This document shows, piece by piece, positions 52,646 to 64,000 of a DNA stretch of 64,000 nt (positions are counted from its first letter, which is position 1; every line of letters starts with the position of its first letter). Where the stretch lies: the NCBI GenBank assembly GCA_024707365.1, contig JANPZV010000005.1, positions 1,054,001 through 1,118,000 on the forward strand. Direction: 5' to 3'. Below the pieces are notes generated by a model. It saw nothing but the letters and a program-made list of their open reading frames with translations, did not search any database and was not told the DNA's origin. Source of the stretch: Terricaulis sp. (GTDB taxonomy: Bacteria; Pseudomonadota; Alphaproteobacteria; Caulobacterales; Aquidulcibacteraceae). A program made the translations under genes and the position numbers.

Positions 52646-53254
52646 ATGGGTGCGGCGCGCATGAACATTGACCCCAATCTCGAAGCCGACAAAGCCGACG
52701 CGCGCATGCAGATGCGCGCAGAGCGGCATCTGGTCGAGCCGGGCGACGCGCCGCTCAAGCTGATCGAAAACTTCCCGCTTGAACTCGCGCGGCATGAGCC
52801 GGTGGCCGGCTATTGGCCTGTGGGTGGCGAGATTGACGGCCGCCCGCTGCTCGCCGCGCTCGCCAAAGCGGGGCGCAAGATCTGCCTGCCGCGCATGATG
52901 AGCCGCGCCGGCCCCGCGCGCTTTTACGCTTGGCGCGCCGGCGATGCGTTGAAAGCCGATGCGTTCGGCGTGCCCTCGCCGCCGCCGACAACGCCGGAGC
53001 TCGCCCCGCGCCTCATTCTCACGCCGATGCTGGCGTTCGATCGCGCCGGCCGGCGCCTTGGCCAAGGCGGGGGCCATTATGACCGGATCATCTCTTTGTA
53101 TCGCGCCCACGGCGCGGTGGCCGTGGGGCTCGCTTACGCCGAGCAGGAAATGGATCTCGTCCCCACCGGCCCGCACGACGCGACGCTCGATTGGGTGATC
53201 ACGCAGAAAGAAGCGATCCGCTGCAGGCTGGAGGGGTTGAGGGGGCGGAGTTAA
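52646..53254 (+). CDS. 5-formyltetrahydrofolate cyclo-ligase
   Basis: 202 residues. ADARMQMRAERHLVEPG at the N-terminus, VAGYWPVGGEIDGRPLLAAL, ICLPRM, LILTPMLAFDRAGRRLGQGG and GHYDRIISL, the ATP/folate-binding signature. Converts 5-formyl-THF to methenyl-THF. The frame offers ATG at 52646 (directly after the repeat, with GGGGGAGC) or 52661. The former is preferred for its ribosome site, the latter for family length; both are possible. Linked to 6S RNA upstream as in many Proteobacteria. Confidence 0.92.
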   Translation: MGAARMNIDPNLEADKADARMQMRAERHLVEPGDAPLKLIENFPLELARHEPVAGYWPVGGEIDGRPLLAALAKAGRKICLPRMMSRAGPARFYAWRAGDALKADAFGVPSPPPTTPELAPRLILTPMLAFDRAGRRLGQGGGHYDRIISLYRAHGAVAVGLAYAEQEMDLVPTGPHDATLDWVITQKEAIRCRLEGLRGRS

Positions 53255-53341
53255 GTGTGTCTGCGGTTGGCCCAATCCAGACGTTGGACATTCCGCTTAG
53301 TCAGGCCATTGTCGCCGGGGTGTCAGTGCTCAAGGCATACG

Positions 53342-53683
53342 ATGAAGCGAGACGACTTGGCGGGCGCTATTGCTCAATTGGAAAGGGCGCGAACCGACTC
53401 GGACACATCGGCGGCGCTTGATGAAGTACGCCGGCTTGCTCCACACGCGCGCGTCTCTGACTTGGTTTTCTATTCCGAACGTGAGCGTTCGCGTGATGAA
53501 ATTGTAGAGGAAGCGCTGCGGCGGGAGCAAATCTGGATCGACGGTGGCGATTTTGCGCTCAACGCGCATATCGAAGGGCAGCTATTGGAGGCCCTAAGCG
53601 ATCCAGCCATTCCAGATACCCATCACACAAAAGTCAGTGCGAAAATGTTGCTCAATGGCCTTCGGACCTCGACGTCAAGCTGA
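53342..53683 (+). CDS. Small protein of unknown function, AT-richer
   Basis: 113 residues: MKRDDLAGAIAQLERARTDS, APHARVSDLVFYSERERSRD, EIVEEALRREQIWIDGGDFA. Mostly helical and charged. The C-terminus ends just before a repeat cassette. The frame is open further upstream without a better start. Composition is less GC-rich than neighbours. It resembles short bacterial e-set or immunity-like proteins, but no family can be named. Confidence 0.45.
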   Translation: MKRDDLAGAIAQLERARTDSDTSAALDEVRRLAPHARVSDLVFYSERERSRDEIVEEALRREQIWIDGGDFALNAHIEGQLLEALSDPAIPDTHHTKVSAKMLLNGLRTSTSS

Positions 53684-53719
53684 CGTCCGTTCCCGGAGAA
53701 AAGCAGCCCCACCGCTTCG

Positions 53720-53846
53720 TCCTCCCCCGCGAGGGGGGGTGGCGCGCGCGGAGCGCGTGACGGAGGGGTGGGCACTGATGTGGGCAAGCGCTGGCGCCGC
53801 CCCCTCAGTCACGCTGCGCATGACAGCTTCCCCTAGCGGGGGAGCA
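53720..53846. repeat. CTCCCCC...GGGGGAG repeat cassette, copy 3
   Basis: TCCTCCCCCGCGAGGGGGGG, GCGCGGAGCGCGTGACGGAG, CAGTCACGCTGCGCATGACA and TTCCCCTAGCGGGGGAGCAC in the same order as the other cassettes. Between the small unknown gene and the transporter. Confidence 0.75.
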
Positions 53847-53868
53847 CGCACACCGGTGTTCTACGCGC

Positions 53869-55535
53869 TCACGTATCGATATTGCGCTTGTAGGTTTCCG
53901 GCAGAAACAGAAGCCCGATCACCAGCGTCATCAATGCGATGCCGATCGGATACCAGAGGCCGTAATAAATATTCCCGGTGGCGGCGACGATGGCGAAGCT
54001 TGTGGTTGGCAGAAAGCCGCCGAACCAGCCATTGCCGATATGATAGGGCAGGCTCATCGAGGTGTAGCGGATGCGCGCGGGGAAAAGCTCCACCAGCATC
54101 GCCGCGATCGGGCCGTACACCATGGTCACGTAGATCACGAGCAGCGCCAGGATCGCCACCACCATCGGCTTATTGATCGCAGCATCATCGGCCGCTTGCG
54201 GATAGCCGTGCCGATCAAGCGCGGCGCGCAACTCGGCCTGGAACGCCGCAATCGCGGGCGCGCGCTCTGCTTCCGCCAAGCGGCGCGGGGTGGGGGCGAT
54301 CAGCACCTCATCGCCAATGCGCACCTCGGGCGTGGCGCCGATTGGCGCTTGCTCTTTTTCGTAGTTCACGCCGGCGCGGGCGAGATAGGTGATGGCCAGA
54401 TCGCAGCCTTCTTCGTCATATCGATTGCGCCCGATCGGATCGAATTGCACCGAGCAAGTGGCGGCGTTGGCGCGGATGGTGACGGGCGCTGTGCGCTGCG
54501 CGCGTGCGCGAGCGCAGGGTTGGCCGCTTCGGTGAGCGCGTTAAACAGCGGAAAATATGTCAGCGCCGCCAGCGCGCAGCCGGCCATGATGATCGGCTTT
54601 CGCCCGATTTTGTCCGATAGCCAGCCGAACACGATGAAGAACGGCGTGGCGATGGCGAGCGCGATGGCGATCAGCGTGTTGGCCGTAAAGCCATCGACCT
54701 TGACCATGCGCTCAAGGAAGAAGAGCGCATAAAATTGCCCCGTGTACCAAACCACCGCTTGGCCGGCGACGGCGCCGAACAAAGCCAGCAGCACGAGCTT
54801 CGCATTGCCCCAGCGCGCGAACGATTCCGCCAGCGGCTTGGAAGAGGTTTTGCCCTCTTCCTTCATCTTCTGAAACACCGGGCTTTCATTGAGCTGGAGC
54901 CGAATCCAGATTGAAACCGCCAGCAGGAAAATCGAAACCAGGAACGGCACGCGCCAGCCCCATTCGGCGAAATCCTCCGCCGGCATCATCGATCGCGTGG
55001 CCATGATCACCAGCAGCGACATGAAGAGGCCCAGCGTGGCCGTGGTTTGGATCCAGGAGGTGTAGAGCCCGCGTTTGTTGTTGGGCGCATGCTCGGCCAC
55101 ATAGGTCGCAGCCCCGCCATACTCGCCGCCGAGCGCCAGCCCCTGCAGCAAACGCATCAGCACCAGAAGGATCGGCGCCCAAATGCCGATCTGGTCATAG
55201 CCGGGCAGCAAGCCCACCACGAAGGTGGACACCCCCATGATCGCCATGGTGACAAGAAACGTGTTCTTGCGGCCGACAATATCGCCGATGCGGCCGAACA
55301 CGATCGCCCCGAACGGGCGCACGGCAAAGCCCGCCGCGAAGGCGGCGAGGGCGAAGATGAACGCGGTGGTTTCGTTCACGCCCGAGAAGAAGTGGGTGGA
55401 GATGTAAACCGCCAGCGAGCCGTAGAGGTAGAAATCATACCATTCAAACACGGTGCCGAGCGATGAGGCCCCGATCACCATCTTCTCTTTGCCCGTGGCC
55501 TTGTGATGCTTGGGCTCTTGGTTCGCTGTGCTCAT
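53869..55535 (-). CDS. MHS-family (metabolite:proton symporter) MFS transporter (frameshifted)
   Basis: About 555 residues after correction. Start MSTANQEPKHHKATGKEKMV then IGASSLGTVFEWYDFYLYGS, the MHS signature, RPFGAIVFGRIGDIVGRKNT (motif A), LQGLALGGEYGGAATYVAEH. Near 54500 the frame shifts; the next frame gives VQFDPIGRNRYDEEG, a large loop between helices 8 and 9 (about 100 residues), then LLVIYVTMVYGPIAAMLVEL and MSLPYHIGNGWFGGFLPT. MHS relatives import dicarboxylates, shikimate, proline-betaine or alpha-ketoglutarate. Loop length is unusual but typical of some alphaproteobacterial members. Confidence 0.88.
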
Positions 55536-55611
55536 GCCGCCCCTCCCGCGCGCGCATACAAGCGGAAGCATGCGGGCTGGGAAAGGATGTTATTTCTAAC
55601 AGCATCCGGCG

Positions 55612-55639
55612 CCTTCCCTCCCCTTAAGGGGAGGGAAGG
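55612..55639. repeat. 28-bp perfect palindrome CCTTCCCTCCCC TTAA GGGGAGGGAAGG
   Basis: Directly after the holA stop (minus strand). Perfect 14-base arms. May act as transcription end for the leuS-lptE-holA operon or as a protein site. Confidence 0.6.
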
Positions 55640-55643
55640 GCGA

Positions 55644-56669
55644 TCAGCCGCCGACCAGCTTGGCGACGCCCCGATAGGCGTCCGCCGCGATCAGGTGTTG
55701 CGGCGCGCCGGCGGTTTTGCTGCGCAGCTCCGCGGCCCAGAGCACGTCATAGGCGGCGTTGAGCTTCTTGGCGGTCCAGAGCCGGCCCTGCGCGGCCACG
55801 GCTTCGCGCTCTTTCCAGAACACCGGCGGGCGCATCTTGCCCACCGCGTCGCTGGGGCTCGCGCCGCCATCGATTAGCGCGCGCAGCTCGCGCAATTGAT
55901 GCAGGCGCCGCAAGAGCGCCCGCAAAGCCGAGACGCCGGAGAGGTTATCGATCCGCGCCAGCGCCTCCATGGCGGCGGCGGCCTTGCCTTGGGCGGCGGC
56001 GAGGCTGGCCGCATCGAGCGCGCTTTCGCCTTCCTCGGCCAGCAGCGCTTCGAGATCCTCGGCATTGAGCTTGCGGCCCAGATTGTGCGCGTAAAGCGCC
56101 AGCTTCTCGATCTCGCGCGCGGCAAGGCCGCGATCATGCGGCAGGCCGGCGAAGAAGGCATCCTCCGCATCGCGCTCGAAATCGGCGCCGAGCTCCTTGG
56201 CGTAGCTTTTGGCGAAGAGGGCGCGTTCGGCTTCGCTTTCTTCATAGAAGGCGATGGCGGCGGCGTTTGTTGCGGCTGTGTATTTCTTGGCGAGTTCGGC
56301 GCTGGCGTTGATGTCGCCCGCTTCGATGATGAGAAAGCCTGCAGCCTCGCCGCGCTCGATGCTGGCCAGCGCATCCAGCAAAGCCGCATCCGCGCCGCGC
56401 CCGTTCACGCGCGCCCACACGATGGTGGGCCCGCCCAGCAAAGATTGCGCGAACAGCGCATCGGCCAGCCGCGCGCCGTCGCGCTTGATCTCATCGTCCG
56501 TCAGCTTGGTGATGGCGTAGGGATCGTCGGATTTGCCGAGCGCGTGCGCGGCGAGCTTTTGCGCCGCATCGCGGGCGAAGCTTTCATTGGGCCCGTAAAG
56601 CAGAACCGCGCGGATATTCTTATCCGGCTTGTCCAAGAAGCGCCGGATGGAGGCGCCGGCGATCTTCAC
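55644..56669 (-). CDS. holA: DNA polymerase III subunit delta
   Basis: 341 residues. YGPNESFARDAAQKLAAHAL (nucleotide-like loop of the delta subunit), LFAQSLLGGPTIVWARVNG, FLIIEAGDINASAELAKKY, LPHDRGLAAREIEKLALYAH, and GVSALRALLRRLHQLRELR are the HolA signature. It opens the beta clamp in the clamp-loader complex. Overlaps the lptE stop by ATGA; third gene of leuS-lptE-holA, a conserved order in Alphaproteobacteria. Confidence 0.92.
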   Translation of the reverse strand: MKIAGASIRRFLDKPDKNIRAVLLYGPNESFARDAAQKLAAHALGKSDDPYAITKLTDDEIKRDGARLADALFAQSLLGGPTIVWARVNGRGADAALLDALASIERGEAAGFLIIEAGDINASAELAKKYTAATNAAAIAFYEESEAERALFAKSYAKELGADFERDAEDAFFAGLPHDRGLAAREIEKLALYAHNLGRKLNAEDLEALLAEEGESALDAASLAAAQGKAAAAMEALARIDNLSGVSALRALLRRLHQLRELRALIDGGASPSDAVGKMRPPVFWKEREAVAAQGRLWTAKKLNAAYDVLWAAELRSKTAGAPQHLIAADAYRGVAKLVGG

Positions 56670-57157
56670 CGGCGCGCGCGCGTCTGGGCCATGCGCAAGG
56701 CAAGCTCCGCGCGGAAGCGCTGCGCCATGGTTTCGGCCGCGCGCTCGCGCGCATCGTCCTGGGCGGTGATTTCCCCGAACGCGGCCGTTGGCGCTTCGTA
56801 ATTGACGATCGTGGTCAGTGCGCCGCGGATGGCGCGGCCTTGGCCGGGCGGGGGCGTCAGCACGTAATTGGCGGTGAGGCGCAGCTCCGCGCGCGTGGCC
56901 GATTCATCGAGGCGCAAACCAAGCGGGGTGATGTTTTCCGTCAGCGTGATCTCAAGCTGCGCCGGCTCGCCCGCGCCGGTGTTTTCGACCGCGAGGATGC
57001 GGTCAAGCTCGGTGCGCAGCACGTGGCCGGATTTGCCCTCGATCTCGCCCACCGAAACCGGGCCGATGGCCGCGCCGCCGCCGGCGGGCGCGTACATCGG
57101 CTGAAAGCCGCACGCGGCGAGCAGCAAAAGCGAAACACTGGCGATCAGCACGCGCAT
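56666..57157 (-). CDS. lptE: LPS-assembly lipoprotein LptE
   Basis: 163 residues. Lipoprotein signal MRVLIASVSLLLLAACGFQP then MYAPAGGGAAIGPVSVGEIE. The LptE core LRTELDRILAVENTGAGEPA, ITPLGLRLDESATRAELRLT, VNYEAPTAAFGEITAQDDAR. It plugs the LptD barrel to insert lipopolysaccharide in the outer membrane. Starts 10 bases after leuS ends; overlaps holA. Confidence 0.9.
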   Translation of the reverse strand: MRVLIASVSLLLLAACGFQPMYAPAGGGAAIGPVSVGEIEGKSGHVLRTELDRILAVENTGAGEPAQLEITLTENITPLGLRLDESATRAELRLTANYVLTPPPGQGRAIRGALTTIVNYEAPTAAFGEITAQDDARERAAETMAQRFRAELALRMAQTRARR

Positions 57158-57166
57158 CGGGGGCTC

Positions 57167-59755
<2,589 letters not shown>

Positions 59756-59805
59756 TATTCACGCCCTTTCAAGGCGCGTTAGGTGGCTCTAAACGCGGGC
59801 TATGT

Positions 59806-60277
59806 CTAGCGGCGGTCCCCGCCTTGGGAGAGGCGAAGCTGGCGCGCGCGCGTCAGGATCGCGTTTTCGATCTGCAATTCGGTGTCTGGGCTGACAGCCG
59901 CGTCGGCCCAGGCCGTCCACATTGGTTTGGCGGAAAATCGAAACATTGAGCGCATCGGCGCGCAGGCGCGTGTCGAGGATATAGACCGTGGCCTTGAAGC
60001 GCTCGTTCGGCGCGGTGGGATCGGAATGCCAATCGGTGATGATGATGCCGCCATACGGATCGGCCGAACTGAGCGGCATGAAATTCAGCGTGTCGAGCGA
60101 AGCGCGCCACAGGAAGGCGTTGACGGCGATGCCCTCGGCGATGTCGCCGCGCGTGCTGCCGGCGGCGCTCACATCATCGCGATTGGAGCGGTCCCGGCCG
60201 CCAAACATGGAGCAGGCCGAAAGGGCTGCGACCGCGACCAAGATAGTGGCGGCCCTGAAAAGCCCGGTCTGCGTCAT
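59806..60277 (-). CDS. DUF3576 lipoprotein (frameshifted near C-terminus)
   Basis: About 156 residues. Lipoprotein signal MTQTGLFRAATILVAVAALSACSMFGG with lipobox LSAC. Body: GDIAEGIAVNAFLWRASLDT, LNFMPLSSADPYGGIIITDW, ERFKATVYILDTRLRADALN. An extra G near 59910 changes frame; the corrected end is ADAAVSPDTELQIENAILTR and RQLRLSQ. DUF3576 lipoproteins precede leuS in many Alphaproteobacteria and probably sit in the outer membrane. GGAGGGAGAA precedes the ATG. Confidence 0.85.
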
Positions 60278-60539
60278 GTATTCTCCCTCCGGAATCTGCC
60301 CTGGCTCCGCCCCCCGAACCGGCGCGGCGTGCGCCCATATACCGACCTCGGCGCGGCGGGGCCAGTGGAACGCTGCGAACCGGGCGGGTTTAAGGCCGCC
60401 AAGGCGTTGACGGCTGTTTTCCATAAATCGGACAGACTTGTTTGAAATATTCGCCAGCTGTGTCCTAAAATTCACTGCGCTGCCGGGTTGATTCCGCTAT
60501 ATTCACCGGCTAGCGGGTGACGCTGAGGGGAGCAAGGTT

Positions 60540-60989
60540 GTGTTGAAGCCGGCCGCATTGGTGTTCGCGGGCGTCGTTTTGGCGACGGGCGCAGCGCATG
60601 CGCAGGAGGCTGCGGCCCCCCGGCTGACCGTGCCGACGGCTGAAAGCGCGGCCGGAGGAACCCCCTGGTATCAACGGTTTACGACCTCCAGCGGGGTCAC
60701 CGAAACGGTGACCGGCGAAAGCGAAAACGATCGCTCGCTGCAACCGGCCTGGACGCTGAACCAGCGCTGGGGCGTCACGCTCGACGTGCGCGAGGCCACC
60801 CGGATCGAGCGCCTGCCCGAAACCAGCCGCGGCGATCAGACGTCGGTGGGCGCGTTCTACCAATTCACCCCCCGGATGCGGGTCGGCGGCGAGGTGTCGC
60901 TGGAAACCCGCCCCAATTCCGGCCTGGCGGCGGAGCGGGAAACCGAGCCGCGCGCCGGCGTCCGCGTCGAATCGGCGTTCCGCTTCTAA
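60540..60989 (+). CDS. Periplasmic protein, NtrZ-like
   Basis: 149 residues. Signal peptide MLKPAALVFAGVVLATGAAHAQ. Mature part: GTPWYQRFTTSSGVTETVTG, WTLNQRWGVTLDVREATRIE, VGAFYQFTPRMRVGGEVSLE, ending ESAFRF. The order of a WYQRF motif, RWGVTLDV and a C-terminal beta-rich FYQFTPRMRVGGEVS matches the NtrZ family of Caulobacterales, a periplasmic inhibitor of the NtrY sensor kinase. Assigned with moderate confidence; ntrY is not in this window. GTG start after GGGAGCAAGG. Confidence 0.6.
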   Translation: MLKPAALVFAGVVLATGAAHAQEAAAPRLTVPTAESAAGGTPWYQRFTTSSGVTETVTGESENDRSLQPAWTLNQRWGVTLDVREATRIERLPETSRGDQTSVGAFYQFTPRMRVGGEVSLETRPNSGLAAERETEPRAGVRVESAFRF

Positions 60990-61582
60990 GCCGCCAGCGC
61001 ACCGACACTCACCAGTCCAGCAAACCCGCGCCCGGCCAAAAGCCGGGCGTTTTCAATTGTCACGCCCCCCAGCGCCAGCACAGGCAGGCCAGCCGCGCGG
61101 GCCATCTGGCTGGCCCGGAAGAGGCCGAGCGCGGGGTGGCCGGAGGCGCTTTGGGTGGGAAAGATCGGGCTCAGGGTCGCGGCGTCCGCGCCATGGGCGG
61201 CGGCGCGGGCCAGCGCCTCGGCGCTGTGGGCGGCGGCGGTGACGAGCCGGCCATCGCTCAAGGCGCGGCGCGGCGGCAACAGCCGCTCCGGCCAATGCAC
61301 GCCGTCCGCGCCGACGCGGGCGGCGAGTTCGGGGTCGGCGGCGATCAGGAAAACCAGCCCGTTGCGGCGGCAGGCGCGGGCCAGCGCGCGCGCGGTTCTG
61401 CCGCGCCCGGCGGCGCCGAAGTGCCGATAAACCACGCCCGTCCCGCGCGGCAGAAGCGCGATCGCGGCAAGCGGATCGGGCGTGCGCGCCGGATCGGTGA
61501 AGAACCAGAGCGCCGGCAGCGCGTGCGCCCCCGCCGCGCGGTTGAGCCGGCGCGCTTCAGCAGCTAGCACAGCGGCGTTCAT
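60986..61582 (-). CDS. TenI/ThiE-like thiamine phosphate synthase family protein
   Basis: 198 residues. Short barrel related to ThiE: ALWFFTDPARTPDPLAAIAL, VVYRHFGAAGRGRTARALAR, LVFLIAADPELAARVGADGV, LSPIFPTQSASGHPALGL, VLALGGVTIENARLLAGRGF. The canonical pyrophosphate and HMP motifs are reduced, so it could be a TenI (thiazole tautomerase) or a degenerate paralogue rather than a second synthase. Its start overlaps that of the divergent yggS-like gene by two bases. Confidence 0.75.
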   Translation of the reverse strand: MNAAVLAAEARRLNRAAGAHALPALWFFTDPARTPDPLAAIALLPRGTGVVYRHFGAAGRGRTARALARACRRNGLVFLIAADPELAARVGADGVHWPERLLPPRRALSDGRLVTAAAHSAEALARAAAHGADAATLSPIFPTQSASGHPALGLFRASQMARAAGLPVLALGGVTIENARLLAGRGFAGLVSVGALAA

Positions 61583-62250
61583 GGATGCTCCCTCCATCTC
61601 CGAAGCGCGCGCGGCGATTTTGCAGCGCATCGAGGCCGCCGCCAAAGCGGCTAGGCGCGATGCGGGCACCATAGCATTGGTCGCGGTTTCAAAGCAGCAA
61701 AGCGATGCGCGGGTCGATGCGATGTTGGCGACGGGCCAGCGTCTGTTCGGCGAAAACCGCGTGCAGGAGGCCGATGCGCGCTGGGCGCATCGGCGCGGCG
61801 CCTTTGCCGATCTCAGCCTGCGCCTGATCGGGCCGTTGCAGAGCAATAAGGCCGAAAGCGCGGTTGCGTTGTTTGATGCGATCGACACGCTGGATCGGCC
61901 AAAGCTCGCCCGCGCGCTGGCGGATGCGGCGCAGAAGTTGGGCGCGTGCCCGGAGTTGCTGATCCAGGTGAACACCGGCGAGGAGCCGCAAAAAGGCGGG
62001 CGTGTCGCCGGCCGAAGCGGACGGCTTCATCAGCGCGGTGCGCGGCGCATATGGGCTGCCGGTGGCCGGCCTCATGTGCATTCCGCCAGCGGAGGAGGAG
62101 CCGGCGATGCATTTCGCGCTGCTGGCGAAAATCGCCGCGCGCAACGGCCTTGCCCAGCTTTCCATGGGCATGAGCCACGATTTCGAGACAGCCATCCGCT
62201 TCGGCGCCACCCAGGTGCGGGTGGGCTCGGCGCTGTTTGGCGCGCGTTAG
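61581..62250 (+). CDS. YggS-family PLP homeostasis protein (frameshifted)
   Basis: About 222 residues. [40 protein letters not shown] with the PLP-binding lysine (SK), [35 protein letters not shown]. An extra G near 61995 (CAAAAAGGCGGG) breaks the frame; restored, it continues [51 protein letters not shown] and [10 protein letters not shown]. YggS proteins buffer pyridoxal phosphate. It is head-to-head with the TenI-like gene (shared CATG). Confidence 0.92.
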
Positions 62251-62888
62251 TGCTGCGCAGGGACGCTCCAACGGCGCACGCGCCGACCAGTTTCTTCAAC
62301 TTTCAGTTCGATGCTGACCGGCGCATGCACCTCCACATCCACCGATGGCGCTGGGGCGGACGCCGTAAACGTTAGGTAAACTTGCGAAGGTTGTTCTCGG
62401 CTAAATTCGCGCGATTTCGGCTCATTTACGAGAAAGAACATACCGAACGCGATGAGAATGATGGGCGTGATGGCGTAGGCCCAATTGAGCTCGAACCCGT
62501 TTAGCGCGTCATTGTTCGCCGTGTGAGGCAGATAGACTGCGTCCGGATTGGTTAAGCGTCTTCGGCCGGGCACGCATGTTTCAAGGCGTCTGGCGCTATT
62601 CCAGTAATTCCTTTGATTTTGCCGGATGCGAAAAAGCAACGCGCCGAGAGCAAGCCCGCTACCGATGAGTATAGCCCCGATAGTGGGGCCGGCGAGCCAC
62701 CCCATCGCATTTGCCGAGAGGACGCCGGCTAGGATCAAAACTTGAATATGGATCACTTGGGCGGATAGGGTTTCGGCGGCCCGAACCATCTGGCAGGCCT
62801 CAGTGTAGAGCAAAGCGAGGTGGCGATCTGCGGGGCGCACCAAGGGAGCTTCGATCAGGGGTTTTAATGCGCCAACGGAATTCCCCAT
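62247..62888 (-). CDS. Membrane protein of unknown function, AT-richer
   Basis: 213 residues from ATG 62888 (an open frame extends to a TTG at 62924). A helical N-terminal part ([20 protein letters not shown]) is followed by hydrophobic segments [38 protein letters not shown] and [19 protein letters not shown], and a beta-like tail. Base composition is lower in GC than flanking genes. The stop overlaps the yggS stop. I recognise no family. A nearby shifted frame suggests the true N-terminus may lie further upstream. Confidence 0.6.
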   Translation of the reverse strand: MGNSVGALKPLIEAPLVRPADRHLALLYTEACQMVRAAETLSAQVIHIQVLILAGVLSANAMGWLAGPTIGAILIGSGLALGALLFRIRQNQRNYWNSARRLETCVPGRRRLTNPDAVYLPHTANNDALNGFELNWAYAITPIILIAFGMFFLVNEPKSREFSREQPSQVYLTFTASAPAPSVDVEVHAPVSIELKVEETGRRVRRWSVPAQH

Positions 62889-62990
62889 TGAGCTGCCGGG
62901 CCACTGAAGCTGCCGATTCACCAATCTTCACGCGAAAGAGCATTGTCATTACCGCCTCGGTAGGATCAAAGTCCGTTACCAAGGGTTCCG

Positions 62991-63680
62991 ATGTCGCGCG
63001 ATACGACCATTTTGATCATCGATGATGACGCTGATTTGCGTCAGGCCCTGATCGAGCAATTCGATCTGGAGGAGGGCTTTGGCGGCGCGGGCGCGGCCAA
63101 TGCGGCCGAGGGCTTCGCCGCCGCGGCTGAGCTCAAGCCCGCCGCCATCGTGCTCGATGTCAGCCTGCCGGACATGGACGGGTTCGAGGCTTGCGCTGCG
63201 CTGCGCGAGCAGGGCGTGAAGGCGCCGATCATCATGCTCACGGGCGCGGCGCAAGAAGAAGAGCATCAGGTCAAAGGGCTCGATGCGGGCGCGAATGATT
63301 ATGTGCTCAAGCCCTTCAAATTCTCGGTGCTGCTGGCGCGCATCCGTGCGCATCTGCGCAGCCATGAAGCCAGCGAAGACGCCACCTTCCGCATCGGCCC
63401 TTACGATTTCCGCCCGGCGCTGCGCCTCTTGGTCGATGAAACCGAAAAGAAGATCCGGCTGACCGATAAGGAAACCGCGATCCTGCGTTATCTCTATCGC
63501 TCCGGCGAAAAGCCGGTGGGGCGCGAGGAGCTGCTGCGCGAGGTGTGGGGCTATAACGCCAACGTCACCACGCACACGCTGGAAACGCACATCTACCGCT
63601 TGCGCCAGAAAATCGAGCCCGAAGCGCAAAGCCCAAAATTGCTGATCACCGAAACCGGCGGCTATCGGCTGCAAGTTTAG
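62991..63680 (+). CDS. OmpR/PhoB-family response regulator
   Basis: 229 residues. Receiver domain (1-120): TTILIIDDDADLRQALIEQF, phosphoacceptor Asp in AAIVLDVSLPDMDGFEACAA, IIMLTGAAQEEEHQ and the Lys in YVLKPFKFSVLLARIRAHL. C-terminal winged helix (about 135-229): LTDKETAILRYLYRSGEKPV, LREVWGYNANVTTHTLETHI and YRLRQKIEPEAQSPKLLITE. DNA-binding two-component regulator; no kinase is adjacent. ATG after GGGTTCCG. The following 260 bases hold nothing recognisable before the next repeat. Confidence 0.95.
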   Translation: MSRDTTILIIDDDADLRQALIEQFDLEEGFGGAGAANAAEGFAAAAELKPAAIVLDVSLPDMDGFEACAALREQGVKAPIIMLTGAAQEEEHQVKGLDAGANDYVLKPFKFSVLLARIRAHLRSHEASEDATFRIGPYDFRPALRLLVDETEKKIRLTDKETAILRYLYRSGEKPVGREELLREVWGYNANVTTHTLETHIYRLRQKIEPEAQSPKLLITETGGYRLQV

Positions 63681-63942
63681 GCGCGCGTGTGTGCACCCTC
63701 GCGCGCCAGAGGCGCGGAGGCGGAAGCGCAGCGTGCGCGCGCGGTGTTGGCGCCAAGCTTGCGCTTGGCAATTGAGCTCTGGTGCGTTCGCACGCTGCGC
63801 TCCCGCGATCGTTTATGCGTCAGCGTCATGTCCGGGGCGCGTGTTCAGCGCGTGGACGATCCAGCCAACGGCGAGCGGGCTTGGCCAAACCCAAGCCCGG
63901 ACCCGACGGTTTCACTGCCCCGCCGGCATGGCGCCGTTTCAT

Positions 63943-64000
63943 GCTCCCCCGTTTATGGGGGAGCTGTCAGCGAAGCTGACTGAGGGGGCGGCGACAACCT
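63943..64000. repeat. CTCCCCC...GGGGGAG repeat cassette, copy 4 (cut by window end)
   Basis: GCTCCCCCGTTTATGGGGGA then CTGTCAGCGAAGCTGACTGA and GGGGGCGGCG. Same units as at 46723-46850 but on the opposite strand and running off the window. Confidence 0.7.

Noticed and set aside
46723..53846. Repeat cassettes as a CRISPR array
   Set aside because: Copies are kilobases apart, palindromic, with no regular spacers and no cas genes.

Overview
The window looks like a high-GC Alphaproteobacterium, most likely from the Caulobacterales/Hyphomonadaceae side. The evidence is a PhyR-NepR-EcfG general stress response locus with matching promoters, a petABC bc1 operon, a gap/pgk/fda cluster, an NtrZ-like periplasmic protein, a DUF3576-leuS-lptE-holA string and a 6S RNA beside 5-formyltetrahydrofolate cyclo-ligase. 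Genes are dense on both strands and often overlap by ATGA or TAATG.

Layout. 1-2.9 kb: GH15 hydrolase (partial), otsA, tRNA-Met, Lrp/AsnC regulator. 3-5.2 kb: caspase-like C13 peptidase and a DUF3754 membrane protein. 5.2-10.6 kb: stress island with phyR, nepR, ecfG, a HisKA_2 kinase, a DUF883 protein, two DUF1328 proteins and sodB. Five promoters here have GGAAC-N16-(C/T)GTT, four of them as two back-to-back pairs. 10.7-14.8 kb: valine catabolism (mmsA, 3-hydroxyisobutyryl-CoA hydrolase, mmsB) and a receiver protein. 14.9-25 kb: TonB receptor, queC, secreted proteins, a second receiver protein, an SDR enzyme, an MFS exporter, and a gene-free stretch rich in inverted repeats. 25.3-31.8 kb: a four-gene MoxR/DUF58/BatA-like operon. 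31.9-37.4 kb: DUF1285, NUDIX, cca, two toxin-antitoxin pairs, hemF, trmL. 37.5-40.5 kb: petABC, with an unusual insert in cytochrome b. 40.6-46 kb: accessory genes (cupin, cell-wall hydrolase, ClpP-like protease, TIR protein, acyltransferase). 46-53.7 kb: thiE, fda, pgk, gap, 6S RNA, 5-FCL. 53.9-64 kb: MHS transporter, holA, lptE, leuS, DUF3576, NtrZ-like, TenI-like, YggS and an OmpR-type regulator.

More than twenty genes, most of them conserved single-copy genes (sodB, gap, hemF, clpP, mmsA, mmsB, queC, yggS), are broken by one-base shifts, many in short homopolymers. Even the tRNA lacks one C of an expected seven. This is best read as residual insertion/deletion error in the assembly, so these genes are annotated as one CDS each with the shift noted. 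The apparent NepR-EcfG fusion may have the same cause.

Functionally, the left third is a stress unit: trehalose synthesis, the PhyR/NepR/EcfG partner switch, its probable kinase, superoxide dismutase and small membrane proteins with EcfG-type promoters. The rest is mostly housekeeping metabolism interrupted by palindromic intergenic repeats and small accessory genes (toxin-antitoxin pairs, TIR, AT-richer orphans).
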